NCBI GenBank assembly: GCA_903910385.1
Contig: CAIVZM010000033.1
Location: 62,001 to 126,000 of the forward strand
Length of the DNA stretch: 64,000 nucleotides
Direction of reading: 5' to 3'
Source: an uncultured Armatimonadota bacterium
Lineage (GTDB): Bacteria > Armatimonadota > Armatimonadia > Armatimonadales > Armatimonadaceae
In this document: one piece after another, positions 1-9,019 of the stretch
Layout: each line of letters opens with the position of its first letter
Position numbering within the stretch: the stretch's first letter is position 1
The notes under the pieces: model-generated
Seen by the model: only the letters and a program-made list of their open reading frames with translations
Database searches by the model: none
What the model was told of the DNA's origin: nothing
Program-made: the position numbers and the translations under genes

Positions 1-47
1 ATACCCCCACGGAGCGAAATCGCCCTTTCGCACACGATGGGGAGAAC

Positions 48-62
48 ACGGGCGAAGCCCGT
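48..62 (+). terminator. Short GC hairpin near the window edge
   Basis: A perfect 6-bp stem (ACGGGC/GCCCGT) closes a GAA triloop just before the first gene. There is no T-run, so a terminator role for a gene left of the window is only a guess. Confidence 0.2.
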
Positions 63-81
63 TCTGAGAGGATTATGCTAA

Positions 82-804
82 GTGACACACGCTAATGGCG
101 CCCACATGATTTCCAGCAACAAGGATGTCATCGAACGTACCTGGCTCCCGTCGCACACCTCCAACGACGCATACCTGCCATCGTCGACGGAATCGAAGTC
201 AGCCGACGCGAATCAACCGCAAATTGATTGGACTGAAAAAGAATGGGCCGCATTTTCGCGGCGTTTTCACGGCATGGTCGCTCGCATCTGCCTTGGGGCA
301 TGGCCTCATGTAGATAACGAATTTCAACGCGATTGTCAACAGGAAGCGGATCTACTTTTATGGCAACTGCGCCATAAATTACGCCGTCTATCTGATGGAA
401 ATCGCGAGGCTTACGCTTCTTTATGCGTCCGTCGTCGCGCATTGCGTAGTCTGACAGCGGAAGCGCAGCGCCGACGTCGCACCCTGTCTATGACAACGGC
501 GAATGGCGGCGACTGCCTGCCGGAAAGCTTCCCCGGGTTCCAGTCACCTTCAAAATCTACTGCGTCGGCGGAGCCGGAATTGAGCGATGCCGACACCGAT
601 CTGCTAAGACAAATCGGGGATGGCAACCTTTCCGCCGCTCTGCAACGCCTTGCGCCCCACGATTACGATATACTGAATCTCTTCTTCGCCCGGGGAATGA
701 GCGATCCGGAGATAGCCAACTATCTGGGTAAAACGACGGTAATGGTCAAAGCGCGGCGTAACCGAGCGATTGGGCGTCTGCGACGCGCACTTGCATTCGT
801 CTGA
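82..804 (+). CDS. ECF-like RNA polymerase sigma factor
   Basis: Likely an alternative sigma factor that directs RNA polymerase to a small regulon. The C-terminus (about residues 185-238) reads as sigma region 4: a conserved 'LAPHDYDILNLFF' helix, then 'MSDPEIANYLGKTTVMVKAR', a typical helix-turn-helix with a basic tail. Residues about 48-130 are helical and rich in Arg, Trp and Leu, consistent with a diverged region 2. The first ~45 residues are low-complexity and polar. The GTG at 82 is chosen because GAGAGGA lies 9 nt upstream; an in-frame ATG at 106 is the alternative. The next gene, 217 bp downstream, is a large BTAD regulator, so this corner is regulatory. No anti-sigma gene is visible. 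The family call is fairly sure; the target is unknown. Confidence 0.7.
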   Translation: MTHANGAHMISSNKDVIERTWLPSHTSNDAYLPSSTESKSADANQPQIDWTEKEWAAFSRRFHGMVARICLGAWPHVDNEFQRDCQQEADLLLWQLRHKLRRLSDGNREAYASLCVRRRALRSLTAEAQRRRRTLSMTTANGGDCLPESFPGFQSPSKSTASAEPELSDADTDLLRQIGDGNLSAALQRLAPHDYDILNLFFARGMSDPEIANYLGKTTVMVKARRNRAIGRLRRALAFV

Positions 805-886
805 TGTCCTACCATAAATCATTCCAGCGGCGTAGTAATTATGAAAATCACACCAAAAACTGTTTTCAGTTTAGTACATAAATAAA

Positions 887-925
887 ATAAATCCTCCTGA
901 GATATATATTTTCAGGAGGATTTAT
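887..925 (+). terminator. 14-bp perfect hairpin with an embedded Shine-Dalgarno sequence
   Basis: Arms 887-900 and 912-925 are exact reverse complements with an 11-nt AT-rich loop. The position after the sigma-factor gene fits a terminator, but there is no U-tract. The right arm carries AGGAGG, followed about 6 nt later by an ATG (926) that opens a four-codon frame. The stem would therefore hide a ribosome-binding site. Confidence 0.45.
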
Positions 926-1021
926 ATGCCGCGTTGCTAATTCATAATTGCCTGAAGTATTTCAGGTCGTTACCAAGTCACAGATGAGCGGACTTTTCGC
1001 GTCCTCTGAGGTGTCCTAAGG

Positions 1022-4000
1022 ATGCAAACGCTGGCAAAACCGCTGTATCAGGTACGCCTTCTGGGCGGGCTGGAAATACAGTGTGGCGGTAAAGTGATTA
1101 CCCGCTTCCGTAGTCGTCAAACTGCGGGGCTATTTGCGTTTCTCTCCTTCCATCGCAATAAACGGCATTTACGCGAAACGCTCGTCGAACAATTCTGGCC
1201 AGACACCCCTGACCTGGAACATGGTCGCGCCAGTCTTTCCGTCGCTATTTCCTCACTGCGTAGCCAGTTGGAGCCGCCCGGTTCGCCCCATGGCTCTGTT
1301 ATCCTCGCCGACGCTCGTAATCTGGGATTGAACCCCGAAACCGTCCATACCGATGTCGACGCCTTTGAAGATTATCTCGACAAGGCGAAAAAAATGACCA
1401 GTTTCAAAGAGTCGCTCCCTTTATTGGAATCCGCCGTGAAGTTATATCGTGGCCCTCTCCTGACGGGCTATTACGACAACTGGATTCTCGACAATCTGGA
1501 ACGACTGCGGGGACGATATAGCGCCGCCATGGCGCAGATTGCCAGCCTGTATGAGGGCAACGGTGAACTGGATTCCGCTATAGATTGGTATCGTCAGGCG
1601 ATTCAGTCCGACGAAGCGGATACCGCCTCACTGACGCAACTGCTCGATCTCTTGCTTAAATCCGGACGGGAACGCGAAGCGGTGCGAACCTACCATTCCG
1701 TTGAAAACCGGCTAGCGGCAATCGGGGACGCTATTCCGCGTCAGGTGCAACACATGGTCGAGGGGGCGCTATCACGTCACCCGGTTGAACCGGTACGAAA
1801 ACACTCCGTTCGTCGTGGTCGTCCTCGGAAGACTCCCATGCCTTCGCTCTTTGATACACCTGTATCGTTAGAAGCGCACACTCAATCCGATATAACGAAC
1901 CGGGAGGAGTCGCCGACGACCCTGCATATCTTATCTGACTCGAAACCGCCCGGTGTATCGCCCCTCGAAGAACGGCATTGGGTTTCTCCCTTACCGCTTC
2001 CAACTCCGTTAACACGATTTTTTGGACGCGAACGGGAAATCGCCCAAATTGAAGAATTGCTACATTCATCGGATACGCGATTACTCACGCTGACCGGACC
2101 CGGCGGAATCGGGAAAACGCGCATCGCTACCCTGGTGTCAAAACAACGCGAGGTGCAAGGCGAGGCGGTATTCTTTGTGCAACTGGTGTCGCAACGTTCG
2201 GACGCCATGTTTTATCAGGCTCTTGCGGAAGCGGTCGGCGCCGCCATGCCCAATCGCGCGAACGCCGACATGCTGGAACCCACGATACGCGTCCTTTCTA
2301 TCCGCCCTTCCTTGCTGGTGCTGGACAATTTTGAACAGTTAGTGGATACCGCCGCCCCGGAAATAGTCATACGTCTGTTAACGCAGGTTCCCGACCTGAC
2401 CTGCATGGTCACCTCTCAGCACCGTCTTCCCGTTCCTGGAGAGATCAGTTTGACGATACCTCCTCTGCCAGCGCCCGATGATGCGACGAGAGCGCGACTC
2501 TCGCGGGGGGAATTGACAACCGCTGCACTGGAGTCCGACTGGCCCAGTATTGCGCTGTTTCTTGACCGAGCCCGAGAGACGCTACCTGATTTTCAGATAA
2601 ACGCTAAAAACGCTCTGACCATCGCTAACCTGACGGCGCGTCTGGAAGGCGTCCCCCTTGCCATCGAACTTGCTGCATCCCGCGTGCAAATCCTTTCACC
2701 CAAACAGATTCTTGATAGCCTGTCACGGACGTTCGATGTCTTGGTGAGTCGGCGCCAGAGTTCGATGAGTCGGCATCGCTCACTTCAGGCAAGTATGGAG
2801 TGGAGTTACAGACTGCTATCGGAACCAGTGCGCCAGTGTTTCAAACGTCTCTCAGTCTTTAGGGGCAGTTTCACCGCCGATGCGGTGGCTCATGTCGTAA
2901 ATGATGAGACGGCTCTGGATTATCTGGCGCAACTCTGTGACACCTCACTGTTACGCCCCCAGATGTCGGATCGCGCTATTCGCTTCCAAATGCTGGATAT
3001 GTTGCGCATTTTTGGCGGCGAGCAATTACAGCCAGAGGAGCGCGACGAGACCGAAAGACTCCATGCGCGTTATTTTCGCAAAATCGCAGAGGAAGCTCGT
3101 AGTCACTGGAACCAGCCCGACGAATCAGAGCGTCTGGATGAACTTTCTCTTGATATGGAAAATTTCCGCGCTGCTATGGCATGGGCTCTTTCGAATAACG
3201 ATACCGAGGCTACCGAAATTGCGTACCAGATTACGAGCGCTCTGGTTCGCGTCTGGCGGATTCGAGGGTTGCATAAAGAGGGCGCCGCCTACCTGACCCG
3301 ATTACTGGTTCGCCCCGTGACCGAGGAAGAAGCGCCGCTCGCGTTACAGGCAACCGCACTGAATGCGGCAGGCATACTGACAATGACGATGGGAGAGCAT
3401 GAACAGGCTTCCGAGTGGTACCGCCGTTGTCTGGTTCTCCTGCGTCAGCTTCGCAACAAGAAAAGTATCGCTGGCTTGCTCAATAATATCGGCAGCCTGG
3501 AGGCGGAGCGAGGAAACTGGTCAGAAGCGATCAAATTCTGCGAGGAGAGCCTCACTCTCTATCGTGAAATGGGCGATACCGGTCGTATCGGAGCGGTACT
3601 GAGTAATCTGGGCGTTGTGGCGCTACGGAGCGGAGATATTACACGTGCTCGACGACTCTGCGAAGAAAGCCTGAAATTAGCGCGTCGGCAGAACAACCGC
3701 TTCGATATGGGTCTCATTATGCACAATCTGGCGGAAGTCTACTACGACGAAGGAGACTTACCCATGGCAGAGACGATGTATCGGGAAAGCCTGCATCTTC
3801 TGACCCCGTTCGGTGAGCGAGATTTCAATTCCAACAGTGTACTGGCACTGGGAATTATCGCCTGTCGTCGCGGTGAAAGAGGAAAGAACCCCCTGTTACG
3901 CGCCGGTCTCACCTATCGTTACAGCGCTGAACTGCCGTTAAATTTGTTTGTAGAAAAACAATTAGAATGCATTTCCTTGCGTCCCAGTGAGTATATTGAC

Positions 4001-4069
4001 CATATTACTGAACACGCCGCTGAACAGTATCTAATTGAAACAATTGAAGACCTAATTACTGCCGAATGA
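1022..4069 (+). CDS. BTAD / STAND NTPase / TPR transcriptional regulator (AfsR/SARP-like)
   Basis: A large signal-integrating transcription factor. Order of domains: an N-terminal winged-helix DNA-binding part (about residues 8-95, 'VRLLGGLEIQCGGK'), a bacterial transcriptional activation domain (BTAD) to about residue 245, and a basic linker. A STAND/NB-ARC ATPase follows, with P-loop GPGGIGKT near residues 359-366, Walker B 'LLVLDNFEQL' near 431-440 and the 'GVPLAIELAASR' motif near 545. Tetratricopeptide repeats run from about 780 to 930. In AfsR-type proteins the ATPase and TPRs gate DNA binding by the SARP part. The ATG at 1022 has GAGGTG 8 nt upstream. A second BTAD-TPR protein at 49926-52082 lacks the ATPase. 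Ligand and target genes cannot be read from the sequence. Confidence 0.85.
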   Translation: MQTLAKPLYQVRLLGGLEIQCGGKVITRFRSRQTAGLFAFLSFHRNKRHLRETLVEQFWPDTPDLEHGRASLSVAISSLRSQLEPPGSPHGSVILADARNLGLNPETVHTDVDAFEDYLDKAKKMTSFKESLPLLESAVKLYRGPLLTGYYDNWILDNLERLRGRYSAAMAQIASLYEGNGELDSAIDWYRQAIQSDEADTASLTQLLDLLLKSGREREAVRTYHSVENRLAAIGDAIPRQVQHMVEGALSRHPVEPVRKHSVRRGRPRKTPMPSLFDTPVSLEAHTQSDITNREESPTTLHILSDSKPPGVSPLEERHWVSPLPLPTPLTRFFGREREIAQIEELLHSSDTRLLTLTGPGGIGKTRIATLVSKQREVQGEAVFFVQLVSQRSDAMFYQALAEAVGAAMPNRANADMLEPTIRVLSIRPSLLVLDNFEQLVDTAAPEIVIRLLTQVPDLTCMVTSQHRLPVPGEISLTIPPLPAPDDATRARLSRGELTTAALESDWPSIALFLDRARETLPDFQINAKNALTIANLTARLEGVPLAIELAASRVQILSPKQILDSLSRTFDVLVSRRQSSMSRHRSLQASMEWSYRLLSEPVRQCFKRLSVFRGSFTADAVAHVVNDETALDYLAQLCDTSLLRPQMSDRAIRFQMLDMLRIFGGEQLQPEERDETERLHARYFRKIAEEARSHWNQPDESERLDELSLDMENFRAAMAWALSNNDTEATEIAYQITSALVRVWRIRGLHKEGAAYLTRLLVRPVTEEEAPLALQATALNAAGILTMTMGEHEQASEWYRRCLVLLRQLRNKKSIAGLLNNIGSLEAERGNWSEAIKFCEESLTLYREMGDTGRIGAVLSNLGVVALRSGDITRARRLCEESLKLARRQNNRFDMGLIMHNLAEVYYDEGDLPMAETMYRESLHLLTPFGERDFNSNSVLALGIIACRRGERGKNPLLRAGLTYRYSAELPLNLFVEKQLECISLRPSEYIDHITEHAAEQYLIETIEDLITAE

Positions 4070-4293
4070 CATTATACAAAAAAGGATGTTGCCATACTGG
4101 GCATCATTACGAAAAATAGAGATAATGACGAATTAATTCACTTTTTCCGTAATAGTTTCGTAAGATGAATTTTATACAATGAAAGCATGATGTAAGCCTG
4201 CTGTCTTATAGCCAGAGGGATTCCTACAAGAAACCTTCAGGCATAATCCCGTAAAGTCAGCGGGAACTCCTGCCGTTGAAAGGACATGCAATC

Positions 4294-4665
4294 ATGTTAT
4301 TAAAAAAAATCGCCCGTCCCATCACTATACTCACCTCCAGCTTCGCCCTAGTTGGAATGTGTTTTGTTGGTGGCTCCACGGTTCAGGCTGGTAGCGGGGT
4401 AATCCCGATTGAAATCGACCCGGATTCGGTTATGGTTGCCGGAAGTAGCGCCAAGATTCAGGTCACTATGAATTCCGCGCCGGCAAATATCCGCATTTAT
4501 ACCCAACCGTCCGGTACGCTCGCTTATCAGGGAACGGTAAATAGCGCTGTCACGTCGCTAACCCTACCGGTCAATATCAACGCTCCTGCAGGTACAACTA
4601 TCGTCACCGTCTCCAGCGGTGGCAGAACGGCATCTTCTATTGCCACTATCGTTCGATCCCGCTAA
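4294..4665 (+). CDS. Small secreted Ig-like protein of unknown function
   Basis: A 123-aa exported protein. It has a clear signal peptide (KK start, hydrophobic stretch, cleavage probably after 'STVQA'), then a Val/Thr/Ser-rich beta-type sequence of about 90 residues resembling a single Ig-like fold ('IPIEIDPDSVMVAGSSAKIQ'). ATG 4294 is preferred over an upstream in-frame TTG (4276) because AAAGGA sits 9 nt before it. The gene stands alone, with 224 bp of AT-rich DNA before it and a hairpin directly after. Similar in style to the small secreted protein at 61345-61716. No catalytic motif is visible. Confidence 0.6.
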   Translation: MLLKKIARPITILTSSFALVGMCFVGGSTVQAGSGVIPIEIDPDSVMVAGSSAKIQVTMNSAPANIRIYTQPSGTLAYQGTVNSAVTSLTLPVNINAPAGTTIVTVSSGGRTASSIATIVRSR

Positions 4666-4693
4666 ACGCTTTTCAAGTATTTTGAAAATGCGT
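4666..4693 (+). terminator. Hairpin after the small secreted gene
   Basis: ACGC-TTTTCAA (4666-4676) pairs with TTGAAAA-TGCGT (4682-4693) with one bulged base and a 5-nt loop, starting 1 nt after the stop codon. There is no T-run, so efficiency is uncertain. Confidence 0.4.
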
Positions 4694-4780
4694 CAGTAGT
4701 CGAATTTTATCCAGCGGCCTCGCCGGTAAGCGTATAATTCAGGAACAAACGCTCTCTGGCAGGGTCGCTTCAGGTAAAAA

Positions 4781-5431
4781 TCAACGTTCAAGTCCGAACA
4801 GGCGCATCCCGAGCGCCATAGCGGGACCAATAGTCAATGCAAAGGCGAGAGTTCCCCACCCAATTCTCGCCCCCAGCCACCAACCCGCCGCCAGTACGAT
4901 CAATTCACATAGCGTACGCCAGCCGCGAACATGCCAACCGGCGCGACGAGCCAGACCCAGAACCAGACTATCACGCGGCCCGGCGCCAAAATCGCTCGCA
5001 ATATACATCCCGGTAGCGATTCCCACACCCAGTACGCTTACCAGAAACATCGCCCAGGCGACCCACAGGTTCATCGGCACGGGAATCCATGCCCGGATGA
5101 AGTCCAGATAGATTCCGATAAGAATCATGTTCAGAATGGAGCCGATTCCGACAGGCATTTTGAACGCGAGATTTGCCGCGATCAGACAGATGAACCCGAT
5201 GCCGATACTCGCCATCCCGACAGTCAACCCCGGCGCGATTCGGGAAAGACCGACATGCAAAGCATCCCACGGCGCAAGCCCGACATCCGCTCGAATCATG
5301 CCCGCTAACGCCGCGCCATAGAGCAGTAGCCCGATATTCAGCAACGAAAACCGCGCAATAAAGGACCAGTCGGACACCGGCAACCATCGTCGGCGCTCCG
5401 GAGGAACAGAGAAAATCGGCGTTTCGGACAT
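4781..5431 (-). CDS. YczE/YitT-type integral membrane protein
   Basis: A polytopic inner-membrane protein of 216 aa with about five or six hydrophobic helices. The N-terminal 'IRADVGLAPWDALHVGLS' motif and the later 'SDFGAGPRDSLVLGLARR' repeat are the two half-motifs typical of the YczE/YyaS/YitT group (COG2364). Two related helix bundles follow the same pattern, suggesting an internal repeat. Function in the family is poorly known. It is divergent from deoC across an 87-bp gap. A TATACT hexamer lies 9 nt before the ATG and no Shine-Dalgarno is present, so the message may be leaderless. Confidence 0.75.
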   Translation of the reverse strand: MSETPIFSVPPERRRWLPVSDWSFIARFSLLNIGLLLYGAALAGMIRADVGLAPWDALHVGLSRIAPGLTVGMASIGIGFICLIAANLAFKMPVGIGSILNMILIGIYLDFIRAWIPVPMNLWVAWAMFLVSVLGVGIATGMYIASDFGAGPRDSLVLGLARRAGWHVRGWRTLCELIVLAAGWWLGARIGWGTLAFALTIGPAMALGMRLFGLER

Positions 5432-5440
5432 TGTCCAATG

Positions 5441-5446
5441 AGTATA
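5441..5446 (-). promoter_or_regulatory. Candidate -10 box of the yczE-like gene
   Basis: TATACT on the minus strand, 9 nt before the ATG at 5431, with no ribosome-binding site between. This suggests transcription starting at or next to the start codon. No good -35 was found. Confidence 0.4.
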
Positions 5447-5482
5447 GCGCTTTATATGACCCGTATGCCGTCGGCATTATGC

Positions 5483-5512
5483 TTGGGGCGTTTACAGTGT
5501 CCGGGGTAGAAT
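5483..5512 (+). promoter_or_regulatory. Candidate promoter of deoC (leaderless)
   Basis: TTGGGG (5483-5488), 18-nt spacer, TAGAAT (5507-5512). The deoC ATG begins only 6 nt after the -10 box, which leaves no room for a Shine-Dalgarno sequence. Confidence 0.5.
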
Positions 5513-5518
5513 ACGATC

Positions 5519-6214
5519 ATGACTATCGCTGAATTCGCCAGAACTATCGACCATACGTTGCTCAAGCCCGAATCCCTGCGCCGGGACGCCCGACGAATCT
5601 GTGAGGAGGCGAAAGCAAACGGGTTCGCTTCGGCGTGCATCTTACCCACCTGGGTGGCTGATGCGACGGAGATTCTGGAAGGCAGCGATGTCGCTGTCTG
5701 TACGGTTATCGGATTCCCTCATGGCGGAGCCCCTGCTCAGGCAAAAGCGGCGGAGGCGGCGACCGCCGTCGCGGATGGAGCTAGCGAAATTGATATGGTC
5801 ATCAATATTTCCGCTTTGAAATCCGGCGCGGATCTGCTGGTCTTCGATGAAATTCAGTCGGTAGTGGATGTCACATCGGCGGGCGGCGGGATCGTCAAGG
5901 TAATAATCGAATGCGCATTGCTCACCGACGATGAAAAGCGTCGCGCCTGCCGCATGATCGAAGAGGCGGGCGCGGCGTTCGTCAAGACATCTACTGGTTT
6001 TGCGGTCCCGGCGGCGGGAATCCCGGTGGGAGCCACTATCGCCGATGTGCAACTGCTTCGCGCTTCTGTTAGTGAGGATGTGGAGGTTAAAGCATCCGGG
6101 GGTATCCGGACGTTGTCGGAAGCTCTGGCGTTGCTGGAAGCAGGAGCTTCCCGCCTTGGAACTTCCTCCGGCATCACCCTTCTGGAAGCGTTCCGCGCTA
6201 GCGCCGCATCCTGA
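5519..6214 (+). CDS. deoC: Deoxyribose-phosphate aldolase
   Basis: Cleaves 2-deoxy-D-ribose 5-phosphate to glyceraldehyde 3-phosphate and acetaldehyde in deoxynucleoside catabolism; cytoplasmic TIM-barrel class I aldolase. Key motifs are all present: 'DHTLLKPE' near residues 11-18, 'VIGFPHGG' 63-70, Asp92 in 'EIDMVI', the Schiff-base Lys156 in 'FVKTSTGF' and Lys191 in 'VKASGGIR'. The length of 231 aa is normal. The start at 5519 matches family N-termini. Its glyceraldehyde 3-phosphate feeds the same lower glycolysis as the phosphoketolase encoded next, though a 352-bp gap suggests separate transcription. Confidence 0.95.
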   Translation: MTIAEFARTIDHTLLKPESLRRDARRICEEAKANGFASACILPTWVADATEILEGSDVAVCTVIGFPHGGAPAQAKAAEAATAVADGASEIDMVINISALKSGADLLVFDEIQSVVDVTSAGGGIVKVIIECALLTDDEKRRACRMIEEAGAAFVKTSTGFAVPAAGIPVGATIADVQLLRASVSEDVEVKASGGIRTLSEALALLEAGASRLGTSSGITLLEAFRASAAS

Positions 6215-6566
6215 CTTTCGGTCACCGAAATTATGGACTCCGTCGCGGGGAAGACCGGCGCGTGGAGCGCTCTTTTCCTTAAATCCCCGGCTTTTCTGCG
6301 GCGCAATGCATGGATTTCAGTGTTAATTTTAGCGTTCATCTGTATCAACTCCACGCTTCCCAGACGTTTCACAATCAGGTTCTCCCTTCCTCAAATACGT
6401 TCGATGCCTTGCAGGAGATCATTCAGCCCATATTGATTTTCGCCTGATGCGCCAAAAAGCGTTTTTTCGCCGATTTAACTTTTTCTTAAAGTTACGGCAA
6501 GCGCTTTGGAAGTACAATAGCGTATATCCCGACCAATTGAAAACAATGGGATGGAGGACAAAATTC
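6215..6566. other. Intergenic region with a likely xfp promoter
   Basis: 352 bp without a convincing gene. TACAAT at 6513-6518 is a plausible -10 box for the phosphoketolase gene. A short inverted repeat (TTTCGGT-c-ACCGAAA) directly follows deoC. An open frame upstream of 6567 begins before this -10 and encodes a basic, non-conserved stretch, so it is not taken as protein. Confidence 0.4.
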
Positions 6567-8957
6567 TTGCCACATATCACCGAGGACACTCTGGGCGATA
6601 CGCCGCCCCTGACAGATACCCAGCGAGAAGCGATTCACGCCTACTGGCGCGCGGCGAACTATCTCTCGGTCGGACAGATTTATCTTCTGGGAAACGCTCT
6701 CTTGAAAGAGCCTCTCACAACCGACCATGTAAAGCCCCGTCTTCTGGGACACTGGGGAACGACTCCCGGCCTGAATTTTCTGTACGCGCACCTGAACCGC
6801 ATTATCAAACTGCGTGACCTGAATGTTCTCTATATCACCGGACCGGGGCATGGAGGTCCGGGATTGGTCGCCAATACCTATCTTGAAGGCACGTATTCCG
6901 AAGTCTACACAGATATCACTCAGGACGCCGAAGGAATTCAGAAACTCTTCAAGCAATTTTCGTTTCCCGGCGGCATTCCCTCCCATGTCGCGCCGGAAAC
7001 TCCCGGTTCGATTCACGAAGGCGGCGAACTGGGATATGCGTTATTTCATGCGTTTGGCGCGGCGTTCGATAATCCTGACCTGATCGCCTTTGCCGTTGTG
7101 GGCGATGGCGAGGCGGAAACAGGACCGCTTGCCACCTCCTGGCACTCCAACAAGTTTCTGAATCCGATCACCGATGGAGCGGTCCTTCCCGTTTTGCACC
7201 TCAACGGCTACAAGATCGCCAACCCGACCATTCTGGCGCGGATGAGCGACGAGGAATTGACTCACCTGTTTACCGGCTACGGTTACGAACCTTATTTTGT
7301 CGAAGGCGATGATCCCAAAATTCTGCACCAGATTATGGCACAAACTTTCGATATTGTGTTCGACCGTATCCGTGATATTCAGAAACAGGCGAGGGAAACC
7401 GGGGACGCTACTCGACCACAATGGCCCTTGATCATCCTCCGGACACCCAAAGGTTGGACAGGGCCGCATACGGTGGATGGCATTCAGGTCGAAGGAACTT
7501 ACCGCGCCCATCAGGTGCCATTGTCCGGACTATTTGAGAATCCGGATCATCTGAAACAACTGGAAGAGTGGCTGAAAAGTTATAAGCCTGAAGAATTGTT
7601 CGATGAGAACGGGACATTATTCCCCCACCTCGCGGAACTCGCCCCCCGTGGCGAAAAGCGTATGAGCGCTATTCCACAGGCGAATGGCGGACTACTGCTC
7701 AAGGATTTGCGGATGCCAGACTTCCGTCACTATGCTGTCCCTGTGGAGACGCATGGAACGACGGTGGCGGAAGCGACCCGCATTCTGGGCGCATTCCTGC
7801 GCGATGTGATGCGAGACAATCTGTCGAACTCGAACTTCCGCGTTTTCGGTCCAGATGAAACTGAATCTAACCGTCTGTCGGCGATCTTCGAGGTGACCGG
7901 ACGGGCGTGGAATGAGGAAATCATCCCCACCGACACCGATTTGAGCATCAATGGACGCGTCATGGAAATCCTGAGCGAACACGCCTGTCAGGGATGGCTG
8001 GAAGGTTATCTGTTGACCGGGCGGCACGGTTTCTTTTCCTGCTATGAGGCGTTTATCCATATTATCGATTCCATGTTTAACCAGCATGCGAAATGGCTCA
8101 AGACGTGCAACCATATCCCCTGGCGTCGCCCAATCGCCTCATTGAACTATCTGCTGACCTCCCATGTTTGGCGGCAGGATCATAATGGCTTCTCACATCA
8201 GGACCCTGGTTTTATTGACCATGTGATCAACAAAAAGGCGGAAACGATCCGAGTCTATCTTCCGCCGGACGCCAATACCCTGCTGGCGGTCGCCGACAAA
8301 TGCCTGCGTAGCCGTAATCTGGTCAACGTTATTGTCGCCGGAAAGCAACCCGCATTACAGTATCTGAGCATGGACGAGGCGGTAAAACATGTCACGGCGG
8401 GGGTCGGCATATGGACATGGGCAAGTAATGATCAAGGGGAGGAACCAGATGTCGTAATGGCGTGCGCGGGTGAAATTCCGACACTGGAAGTTCTCGCCGC
8501 TACCCAGATTCTTCGGGAAAACTTTTCTGACCTGAAGATTCGCGTTGTCAATGTCGTCGATCTGATGACCCTCCAATCGGAAAGCGAACATCCAAATGCC
8601 CTGACCGAAAAGGCGTTCGATAGCATTTTCACCACAGACAAGCCGATCATCTTTGCCTTTCATGGTTACCCCTGGCTCATTCATCGCCTGACCTATCGCC
8701 ATACCAACCATGATCATCTGCATGTGCGCGGTTATAAGGAAGAAGGCACTACGACCACTCCCTTCGATATGGTCGTCCTGAACGATATGGATCGGTTCCA
8801 CCTGGTGATGGATGTGATCGACCGTGTGCCACGACTGGCTACGATCGGAGCGCATGTTCGGCAGAAGATGCGTGACAAGCGTATCGAGCACCGTGAATAT
8901 ATCTGTCAGTACGGGCAAGATATGCCCGAAATTCGCAACTGGAAATGGGCGGGATAA
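6567..8957 (+). CDS. xfp: Phosphoketolase (xylulose-5-P / fructose-6-P)
   Basis: Thiamine-diphosphate enzyme that splits xylulose 5-phosphate (and often fructose 6-phosphate) with phosphate into acetyl-phosphate plus glyceraldehyde 3-phosphate (or erythrose 4-phosphate). The family signatures are present: '[20 protein letters not shown]' with the TPP-binding 'GDGEAETGP', and '[13 protein letters not shown]'. The N-terminal '[16 protein letters not shown]' is also characteristic. The TTG at 6567 is chosen because GGAGGA (about 6553-6558) lies some 8 nt upstream and it gives 796 aa, the usual family length. An upstream ATG at 6546 would place that Shine-Dalgarno inside the gene. The acetate kinase gene follows, forming a complete acetyl-phosphate-to-acetate module. 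Confidence 0.95.
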   Translation: MPHITEDTLGDTPPLTDTQREAIHAYWRAANYLSVGQIYLLGNALLKEPLTTDHVKPRLLGHWGTTPGLNFLYAHLNRIIKLRDLNVLYITGPGHGGPGLVANTYLEGTYSEVYTDITQDAEGIQKLFKQFSFPGGIPSHVAPETPGSIHEGGELGYALFHAFGAAFDNPDLIAFAVVGDGEAETGPLATSWHSNKFLNPITDGAVLPVLHLNGYKIANPTILARMSDEELTHLFTGYGYEPYFVEGDDPKILHQIMAQTFDIVFDRIRDIQKQARETGDATRPQWPLIILRTPKGWTGPHTVDGIQVEGTYRAHQVPLSGLFENPDHLKQLEEWLKSYKPEELFDENGTLFPHLAELAPRGEKRMSAIPQANGGLLLKDLRMPDFRHYAVPVETHGTTVAEATRILGAFLRDVMRDNLSNSNFRVFGPDETESNRLSAIFEVTGRAWNEEIIPTDTDLSINGRVMEILSEHACQGWLEGYLLTGRHGFFSCYEAFIHIIDSMFNQHAKWLKTCNHIPWRRPIASLNYLLTSHVWRQDHNGFSHQDPGFIDHVINKKAETIRVYLPPDANTLLAVADKCLRSRNLVNVIVAGKQPALQYLSMDEAVKHVTAGVGIWTWASNDQGEEPDVVMACAGEIPTLEVLAATQILRENFSDLKIRVVNVVDLMTLQSESEHPNALTEKAFDSIFTTDKPIIFAFHGYPWLIHRLTYRHTNHDHLHVRGYKEEGTTTTPFDMVVLNDMDRFHLVMDVIDRVPRLATIGAHVRQKMRDKRIEHREYICQYGQDMPEIRNWKWAG

Positions 8958-9019
8958 AACAGGGAAACGCTTGTCCGCCTGTTGAATCGTCGGCAGACGG
9001 ACAAGCGCCAGACAATATC

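Noticed and set aside
4070-4293. Cyclic-di-GMP riboswitch upstream of the small secreted gene
   Set aside because: The sequence has some paired stretches but none of the conserved GEMM core bases.
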